This document shows, in pieces, positions 51,101-64,000 of a stretch of DNA of 64,000 bases; position 1 is the first letter of the stretch, and each line of letters starts with the position of its first letter. Origin of the DNA: Mya arenaria (taxonomy: Eukaryota; Mollusca; Bivalvia; Myida; Myidae); contig NC_069123.1 in the NCBI RefSeq assembly GCF_026914265.1, positions 35,859,178 through 35,923,177 on the forward strand, given 5' to 3'. The notes beneath the pieces are model-generated. The model was not told where the DNA came from. It ran no database searches and was given only the letters and a program-made list of their open reading frames with translations. Both the position numbers and the translations under genes were made by a program.

Positions 51101-51123
51101 TTGAAAAAAACCTATGCCATTGA
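44562..51123 (+). CDS. Coiled-coil protein, seven exons, 364 residues, unknown family
   Basis: Exons 44562-44585, 45743-45828, 46812-47038, 47454-47629, 48522-48672, 48910-49157 and 50941-51123 all have GT-AG introns and join in frame from ATG (MAETDFPT) to TGA. There is no signal peptide. Residues about 9-110 are charged, heptad-rich coiled coil (KKAFKQIEENAVAMKEE, FKVKKEVEKSQSKLEM). A glycine/alanine-rich hydrophobic segment follows (VKLGTGVSAASGLAYAAGKW), then a second charged helix (EKHRKKTIEQKKEAINN) and a C-terminal region of about 140 residues (IEFWSSMAAVAQDLIENGKT, LVGGICFVYIRDND). The layout matches the minus-strand neighbour although sequence similarity is weak, so they may be remote paralogues in a divergent pair. 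The function is unknown; a cytosolic, membrane-associating helical protein is inference. Confidence 0.75.
45100..45158. repeat. TA dinucleotide microsatellite
   Basis: Uninterrupted (TA)n of nearly 60 bp in the first intron of the coiled-coil gene, followed by TATGTATGTATG. Confidence 0.95.
46371..46511. repeat. Foldback (MITE-like) element, about 55-bp arms
   Basis: The left arm ACACACCACTGAGGGTCATA continuing to TCAGCCCCCGA pairs with the right arm, whose reverse complement begins ACACACAACTTCGGGCGATA and reaches TCAGCCCTCG. Arms have about 80% match around a short centre. Intronic, between 45828 and 46812. Confidence 0.7.
46581..46657. repeat. Second foldback element, 32-bp arms
   Basis: ATGACATCAGCGGTCCATAT plus TACATTTTTGGC and the reverse complement GCCAAAAATATAATATGGAC plus CGCTGACGTCAT flank a 13-nt GC-rich centre. 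It lies 70 bp from the first foldback and has different arm sequence. Confidence 0.8.
49470..50912 (+). mobile_element. 5'-truncated LINE fragment (CR1/L2-like)
   Basis: The plus strand encodes the end of a reverse transcriptase ORF: KLLGFEVDSLLNFDAQISKL, LCKKAAKQLNILQRLSKF and SNFNYCPVVWHLC (family pattern FNYCPLVW), then in a shifted frame STYENQLHRDQLPTLHLSRL. Later pieces, near KIWNSLP-type and W-x-C motifs, are degraded. The 3' end is a short tandem tail of CTTGTAT repeats (about 50890-50912), typical of CR1/L2-type elements. It is inserted in the last intron of the coiled-coil gene in the same orientation. Clade assignment is from memory of family motifs. Confidence 0.8.
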
Positions 51124-51412
51124 AGCTGCACCCAAGAAAGAGAAAGATATGTGATTTTCACCTTATAGGTGAACACAATTTTAAAATATGAAATATTTTT
51201 TTTCAAAGTTATACCCCTAACGTTTTTTGATAAACTATTTTTTGTATAATATCGTTGTAATCGGTTGTGGTGTTTTCTTGTATGTATTTAGTTGTGTGTC
51301 TGCAGTGCTCAAATCTTTGTGTCTTTAAACAATTTCGTTGTTAGATTTTGGCTGATTGCCTTGCCCCAAACATTTAAGTGTGTTACTCAAAGAATAATGT
51401 ACCGCTGGTGTA

Positions 51413-51418
51413 AATAAA
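51413..51418 (+). promoter_or_regulatory. Candidate polyadenylation signal AATAAA
   Basis: Lies 290 bp after the TGA of the 364-residue coiled-coil gene and is the first canonical signal I see downstream on that strand. Confidence 0.5.
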
Positions 51419-52019
51419 CTGCTGACCGTTTATAAGAAATTGGAACAAATTCGTGGATATAAAGTGGTGTAAAAGCGGAAACGTCCTTAAAGGCATGAAC
51501 ATGTGGACATGTTTGATTGTAATTTTAAATACTAAAAAACGTCCAGGGATTTAGGCGTTTTTCCTTCAAACCTCTATATTCAAAACACATGAATTGAATG
51601 ATAATGTATATATCTATTTCTTGAACAAATTTACATCATATGTTTCATAAATGTCATTCAAGTTGAAACTGTATAATTTTTTGTATACGCAAGTCGATAT
51701 ATAATATACTAATGGTAATTGGTAATCGGCTAAAATGTATTCATTATAAAAATGATATAGAATGAATTATGTGAATTAGCCATTCAGTTTTAGTGTACCG
51801 TAAAAAGGTAGGTATCACATAACAAACTTTCATTTGTCAGTAAATACACACACATTCGATGACCAAAGAATTTTACTACAAATTCCACTGTCAATTTTGT
51901 TCGTATAGTTTTGTGTTTGGACAATAGTGTGGTATTTTCCGTTAGGTACTAATATCTGTAAATAAAGATTGCAGTTTGCTATTTGTTTTATAACTTGCAT
52001 AAACCCCAAATGAACCAAA

Positions 52020-52330
52020 GAAATGAAAACGGACGGACGGACAAGCGGAATAATATGCTTTCCGAATGGAGGCAGCCGGACGGAAAGACGGACAAACCAG
52101 CTTTTATATCCTCGACCGAATGGGGACGGACATATGTACTGTTGACGGACGGACGCCCGAATGGTGACGGTTGTACAGAAACACAGACAAAGCAGCAACC
52201 ATTTGCTCTGTCGAATAGGGACAGAAAGACAAAGCAGCAATTATATTATCTGCCGAATGGGGACGGACGGACGGTAGCAAAGACAAATCAGCGGCTAGAT
52301 GTTCTGGCGAATCAACATGGTGATCAGTAA
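52020..52330. repeat. Degenerate GGACGGACGG repeat, about 60-bp units
   Basis: About five diverged units contain CCGAATGGGGACGGACGGAC and ACAAAGCAGCAA. Open frames on both strands (up to 136 codons) follow from the low stop content of the units and are not treated as genes. Confidence 0.65.
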
Positions 52331-52807
52331 CTTTGCTGTTCACATCAGCTTTGTACAAATAACATTAAAAAAAATAAGTTATAAATTAAAACCCACCTTC
52401 TTTAAGTCACCAATTCTGCCAGGTAGTAAGTCATTAAACTATTTACATAAAATCGATAAGAAAAAATGAAGTAATAATTTTTTAAACTGCAATTTCCTTA
52501 TTCGCTAACTACTTCATATTTGAATGCAAACTTAATCCAATTCGCGCTATTTTATGCAAAATGCAAGAGATGGCATATACCTTTACATGCATAATCTACA
52601 TTTAAGTCATATTCATACAAAGGGAGGTAATTGCTTAAATACGCTCTGATTGATTATTGCTATTTCTCAACCTTTGAGTTTGTCACGTGCTATATTTCGT
52701 TCCTAGTTGACCGTCGTAATGGTGTTTCTACTACAGATAATACATGGCATTAAGGGACATGCTCAAGTTTATTGACTTGACAGCCGGAATAAGCAGACTA
52801 TTAAGCA

Positions 52808-52865
52808 TGAGCCTGCACCCATCAGAGTCCGGCTGTTCCCCGCAGGTGTAACAGATTGGGCCAAC
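52808..52865 (-). pseudogene. Ly6 exon relic 4
   Basis: The minus strand reads VGPICYTCGEQPDSDGCR, matching LGPVCYACGEQPDSDLCS in the exon at 60553-60744. Both domain-opening cysteines are kept. No adjoining exon or splice site was found. It lies about 540 bp beyond the 3' end of the gene that carries the intact exon. Confidence 0.65.
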
Positions 52866-53368
52866 TTGTTACGAAACTTTACCCCTACTTTCATATTGGC
52901 ATTCAAAGATCACTTTCTTTGTTTTCTTTCCTTGGAATTGTTATCAATGCAGTGGCTTAATAGTATATATTTTTACATTTGATGATAATGTGATATCGTG
53001 TTTTTGCTGACTAGTTAAGGTTACATATTTGTTATTCCATATGCATATGCCTTGCACGAAGTAAACATTAGAACGTGTAGAACCTCAAACACGACTTGAA
53101 GTTTTCTCTACGAAAATACAGTTCAAAGGTCATGGTTAAATAAGTGAACCAATAAGCTATAATAACATATAATATATAATAAGTGGACGGGTCGAATACA
53201 TATTTATTCAGACCTATAGGACAAAATATGCGTTAACAGCAACAAACCTGCGTATGTACAAAATGACTCGACTACTGAACAGTCAATATTATTCAATATC
53301 GAACCAACGGCAAGAACGTCCTAATGTAGTGGATACAATTCCTAACAGAATATCTGATTAATTTCGAA

Positions 53369-53374
53369 TTTATT
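53369..53374 (-). promoter_or_regulatory. Candidate polyadenylation signal AATAAA
   Basis: AATAAA on the minus strand only 27 nt after the TAG that ends the MAM domain. Another lies at 53203-53208. The first would give a very short 3' UTR. Confidence 0.4.
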
Positions 53375-53400
53375 GAGCCGAAAAGAGATCATTAAAACGA

Positions 53401-62743
<9,343 letters not shown>

Positions 62744-64000
62744 CTGCAAAAGAAAAATATTATATTGAATACAAATGCATAAAGAATACTTTAAAATCGA
62801 ACTAATAAGTAAACTACTAAGTTGTTACTCAATATCACATGATGGAAGTGTGAGAATACATTATCAACTTAACGTGCATGAACCAAAACCTTATAAAACC
62901 TTATACTTTAGTTACAGTGTTCACTCACTGAAATTTAGGAATTATTTAAAGATATGCGTAAAGCCGACTCTAAAAGAATGTCTTATCACGATTATCAAAA
63001 ACTTGTGTTCTCGTGTAAATATAAGAATATGCATAGCTGCATGTGTGTTAACATTTACAATCCGCCTTTCATATGTGTGTCTATATAGTTTGTGTAACAT
63101 GGTTATGTATTTTATGCATTTTCTCTATCCATGTGTGATTGTATGTGCTGCTTTTGTATTATATGAAAATAGCACTATTTCACCATACAAAACATGATAT
63201 TCTGATTTCCAAATTGTCTTTATACTAAATATTATAAAGATTCCGATATGACAGTTTTGTATGTACGAAAATATTTGTATGTATATGGTTTCTGTGTTTA
63301 CAAAAAATAAATTACAAAAAGAAACTGGTTTCCATGTGTTACTTTTTATATCTATGCCTACGGTTTAAGATTTATTTCATGCATATGTGTGAAAAGGTGG
63401 CAAATATTAGTGAATGATAACTAGGTCATTTCACTATACCTAAAGTAAAATGATTACATTTGACTATTTTACTCTGGCTTGAGATGGAGGATATTTGTTG
63501 ATTTCATGGTAAGATCGTATTTTATTTCACGAGTGTCATAGGAAAACATATTTTCGGTTGTGGTGAAGCCGAGATAATTCACTGGAATCAAATTTTCTGT
63601 TTCTTTCATGCTTAGTTTTGGAGTTTTTTTATCAGCATTTTAATTATTGTTTTTAAATATACCTTTTTGAGAAAACTGTCTTTTACGCCGCTACCCATGG
63701 GACGCTCCTCACACAAAGATATAGCTGATAGCAAAGCTGCCAAATTTCTATAGCTTATTATTAACTCGTTTTTTTAGTGAAAACATTTTATGAACATTAA
63801 TCTATGAACTTTTATTGATACATCAATGTTCACATAAATAACAGTTAATACACGAAAACACTTTTAACTTAAATAGGACATGAATACAAGATCAAATTAC
63901 TACGCTGCCATTTATCTAAAAAACATTTGAAAGGTCGAACGTGTAAGCAAAACCATTGCGGTTAGTCATTGGATAAAACATGTTTTCTTAGTTTTAGAAT
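62744..64000. other. Upstream region of the Ly6-EGF-MAM gene; one unexplained ORF
   Basis: The missing ATG exon and promoter of the minus-strand gene should lie here or beyond the window. On the plus strand an ATG-started frame of 140 codons (62775-63197) is open, with a hydrophobic C-terminal half (CIAACVLTFTIRL, PCVIVCAAFVLY). It has no recognised domain, and in such AT-rich DNA a chance frame cannot be excluded. AATAAA follows at about 63306. Confidence 0.25.

Larger units (their letters stand above)
51419..53368. other. Convergent intergenic region
   Basis: It lies between the 3' ends of the plus-strand coiled-coil gene and the minus-strand Ly6-EGF-MAM gene. It holds the GGACGGACGG-rich repeat at 52020-52330 and Ly6 relic 4. 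Otherwise nothing recognised. Confidence 0.45.

Noticed and set aside
51830-52358. Frames of 84-136 codons around 52 kb as a gene
   Set aside because: They arise from the GGACGGACGG-rich degenerate repeat on both strands; no domain or splice sites.

Overview
The window looks like nuclear DNA of a bivalve mollusc. It is AT-rich, its genes have many small exons with GT-AG introns of 0.2 to several kb, and long tandem-repeat arrays lie both between genes and inside introns. Its coding modules (Ly6, SRCR, EGF, MAM and YWTD propellers) are typical of extracellular animal proteins. Decayed dispersed repeats of a type I recall from bivalve genomes are also present. No prokaryotic or viral gene was seen. 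All exon models were read by eye from splice sites, phase and domain logic.

Layout. (1) 32-1589, minus: a compact five-exon gene for a secreted Ly6-domain protein. (2) 5,640-12,330: a tandem-repeat block of about 6.7 kb, whose core is about 124 units of 46 bp. (3) 15,643-29,230, plus: a 21-exon mosaic gene encoding signal peptide, Ly6 domain, six-bladed YWTD propeller with its EGF module, and five group A SRCR domains. Its Ly6 part is a close paralogue (about 75% identical) of gene 1 and is divergently oriented. Its introns hold 38-bp and 20/60-bp minisatellites. (4) 30,690-33,040: a decayed partial copy of the next block, including a 72-bp minisatellite grown from a coding exon. (5) 37,809-42,019, minus, and 44,562-51,123, plus: a divergent pair of genes for coiled-coil proteins with a glycine-rich hydrophobic segment, function unknown. 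A truncated Tc1-like transposon lies downstream of the minus gene (36,329-37,007) and a LINE fragment lies in an intron of the plus gene. (6) 53,401-62,743, minus: a second mosaic gene encoding signal peptide, two Ly6 domains, three EGF domains and a MAM domain. A TGA occupies a cysteine position in its second Ly6 domain.

The common thread is Ly6 exons. There are three gene-level loci and four decayed exon relics in 64 kb. Every extracellular module is bounded by phase-1 introns, so the window reads as a site of exon shuffling and birth-and-death of cysteine-rich, probably secreted or cell-surface recognition proteins. Immune or adhesion roles are inference from domain families only.
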